Positions 62,733-64,000 of a stretch of DNA of 64,000 nt are shown piece by piece. The translations under genes and the position numbers were made by a program. The first letter of the stretch is position 1, and each line of letters starts with the position of its first letter. The stretch comes from Actinocorallia sp. API 0066 (GTDB lineage: Bacteria > Actinomycetota > Actinomycetes > Streptosporangiales > Streptosporangiaceae): NCBI RefSeq assembly GCF_020991275.1, contig NZ_JAJLQY010000003.1, positions 62,001-126,000 of the forward strand, in the 5' to 3' direction. The notes beneath the pieces were generated by a model. It saw nothing but the letters and a program-made list of their open reading frames with translations, did no database searches and was not told the origin of the DNA.

Positions 62733-63842
62733 TCAGGGCAGGGCGGCGAACCTGGGGATCAGGTGCTCCGCGACGAGGGCGGCTTCCGAGGTGAGCGGCC
62801 ATCCGGCGAGGATGAGGGCGGTCAGGCCGGTCCGGGCGCGTAGGTCCGCGACGGTCGAGGCCAGGCCGTCGGGTGTGCCGACGAGGTAGACGGCTGACGA
62901 GCCCGTGCTGAAGATGTCCAGGGGCGACCACGCGGTGACGCCCGCGTACAGGTTGTCGCCGATCTTCAGTTCGCGCGGGTGCGGGAGTTGCCCGGCCAGG
63001 AGCGTGTCGACCCACTTCTGGCGGAGCGGGTCGCGCGCGGTGAACGTCCGCAGGTCCTGGGCGCCGTGGGTGCGGCGGCGGACGGCCTGGTCGAGCACCT
63101 CGGTGATCCGTTCGACGCCCGCCCGTTCGAACAGCGACGCGAGCCGGTCGAGCGCCTCGGCCTCGGTGGGCCGGACGATCACCCCGGCGAGCGCCCCCAA
63201 CTCGGTGAGCCGCCGCCCCGCCGCCTCGGCGGACGCCCGCGCGGTTCCGAATTTCTCGTTGAGGAACTCCGGATGCCGCATCATCGTCAGGTAGGCGTCG
63301 AGGACCTGGCCGGAGTTCGCGAGCCCGGCGTCGGAGTCGCCCGCGCCCCACACCGGAACACCTCCGGGGCTCGTCGGCTCGATCCGCAGCGGCGTGTTGG
63401 GGAAGTTGGAGTCGGCGCCCTCCCGGTACCGGCGGCGGAACTCCGTCCAGTAGTCGCGGCCCAGTTCGTACCGCTCGTCGTGCGCGGTGTCCATCCCGTA
63501 CCTGGTGAGGATGTTGTCACGCCCATTCACGGAGTTGATGAGCAGCCGCCCGCCGCTGAACGCGTCGAACGTCAGCGCCTTCTCGGCGAGCAGCCGGGCC
63601 GGGATCATCCGGGCGTACACCGCGACGAGGAACTTCATGGACGTCGTGTGCGCGGCAGCGACGGAGGCCGACACAAACGGGTCGTTCGGCCACGTGGCGA
63701 CAAGCGCGCCTTCAAAGCCGCCCTGATCGATGGTCCGGGCAAGGTTCACATACCGGGCCGAATCAAACGGGTACAGACCGTCCGGACTCCACGGATAGTC
63801 GCCGTCCGCCGCGCTCAGGTACCAGAACGTCTTGACGCTCAC
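62733..63842 (-). CDS. SsuD-like FMNH2-dependent LLM monooxygenase
   Basis: The 369-residue TIM-barrel protein resembles alkanesulfonate monooxygenase: YVNLARTIDQGGFEGALVAT, FLVAVYARMIPARLLAEKAL, GRLLINSVNGRD, and RYELGRDYWTEFRRRYREGA. The GTG at 63842 overlaps the stop of the upstream partial gene by four bases. The family uses reduced FMN and oxygen to desulfonate or oxidise small substrates. The upstream gene may encode a partner such as an FMN reductase, but its visible part does not prove it. Confidence 0.9.
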   Translation of the reverse strand: MSVKTFWYLSAADGDYPWSPDGLYPFDSARYVNLARTIDQGGFEGALVATWPNDPFVSASVAAAHTTSMKFLVAVYARMIPARLLAEKALTFDAFSGGRLLINSVNGRDNILTRYGMDTAHDERYELGRDYWTEFRRRYREGADSNFPNTPLRIEPTSPGGVPVWGAGDSDAGLANSGQVLDAYLTMMRHPEFLNEKFGTARASAEAAGRRLTELGALAGVIVRPTEAEALDRLASLFERAGVERITEVLDQAVRRRTHGAQDLRTFTARDPLRQKWVDTLLAGQLPHPRELKIGDNLYAGVTAWSPLDIFSTGSSAVYLVGTPDGLASTVADLRARTGLTALILAGWPLTSEAALVAEHLIPRFAALP

Positions 63843-64000
63843 GCGGCCACCGGCTCGATCCTCGCGGACTTGCGCAGGTCGTCCGGCGTGACCGAGGCGA
63901 GCGCGTCAAGGAAGGCGGGCACAAAGGTGCCGGGCCCGGCCGCGCCGCCCTCGGCCCGCTCGGACGCGACGGCGAAGTGCGCGTGCGCGGCGACGAGCCC
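63839..64000 (-). CDS. C-terminal fragment of an unrecognised protein, operon with the SsuD-like gene
   Basis: A leftward frame enters from the window edge and ends at 63839, coding for the last 53 residues (AHAHFAVASERAEGGAAGPG and a helix LDALASVTPDDLRKSARIEP). The stop overlaps the monooxygenase start by four bases. A flavin reductase or another sulfur-assimilation enzyme would fit the context, but the fragment has no telling motif. Confidence 0.6.
   Translation of the reverse strand, partial: GLVAAHAHFAVASERAEGGAAGPGTFVPAFLDALASVTPDDLRKSARIEPVAA

Overview
This is high-GC actinobacterial DNA, with GC-rich third codon positions, many GTG starts, F420-type and deazaflavin-dependent oxidoreductases, a SARP/BTAD regulator, a DtxR/IdeR-type iron box and several TetR regulators. 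The gene mix suggests a filamentous actinomycete (Streptomyces/Actinomadura-like), but the genus cannot be fixed from sequence alone. I see no rRNA, tRNA, integrase, transposase or CRISPR array.

Region by region. 1-3.9 kb: tail of an unknown gene, a secreted LTD/excalibur protein, then a compact module of a HemK-like methyltransferase and a CDGSH Fe-S protein facing a heme-oxygenase-like diiron oxidase and a GCS2-type carboxylate-amine ligase. 4-9.5 kb: a ribose-type sugar ABC importer (binding protein, permease, double ATPase) divergent from a PucR regulator, with palindromes between them. 9.6-13.1 kb: secreted alpha/beta hydrolase and two SGNH lipases, a 70-bp triple repeat, and a lipase frame that lacks a nearby stop. 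13.3-17.3 kb: cobalamin riboswitch followed by a BtuFCD-like importer and a FhuF-type [2Fe-2S] protein. 17.7-23.1 kb: one 1818-residue fused acyl-CoA carboxylase. 23.2-33.2 kb: mostly housekeeping and accessory genes (DUF1622-like membrane proteins, acyl-CoA dehydrogenase, TetR regulators, amidohydrolase, HEAT-repeat protein, paired PH-domain membrane proteins with internal tandem repeats, F420-type LLM oxidoreductase). 33.4-35.4 kb: a large unknown protein with a faint ADP-ribosyltransferase look. 35.6-39.4 kb: TetR and an iron-box-controlled siderophore importer with no ATPase gene. 59.4-64 kb: winged-helix protein, Tat-exported lipoprotein sulfatase, DDN-like reductase, SsuD-like monooxygenase and the edge of another gene.

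The centrepiece is 39.5-59.2 kb: a SARP regulator divergent from a tightly coupled 15-gene rightward operon that encodes a contractile tail machine: sheath, tube, a small tape-measure-tail-like protein, two very large helical proteins (one with a pre-toxin-like segment and an HNH-like C-terminus), baseplate adaptors, hub/spike, a PAAR-like tip, gp25-like and J-like baseplate proteins, a 1316-residue LamG plus beta-propeller baseplate/receptor protein, and two terminal accessory proteins. There are no capsid, portal, terminase, integrase or lysis genes, and no AAA+ ATPase of the kind usual in extracellular contractile injection systems, so it looks like a headless, domesticated phage-tail-like injection device. 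Three 7-bp direct repeats at exactly 11-bp spacing stand upstream of the operon, the arrangement expected for a SARP activator, followed by a 9-codon leader peptide whose stop overlaps the first start codon.
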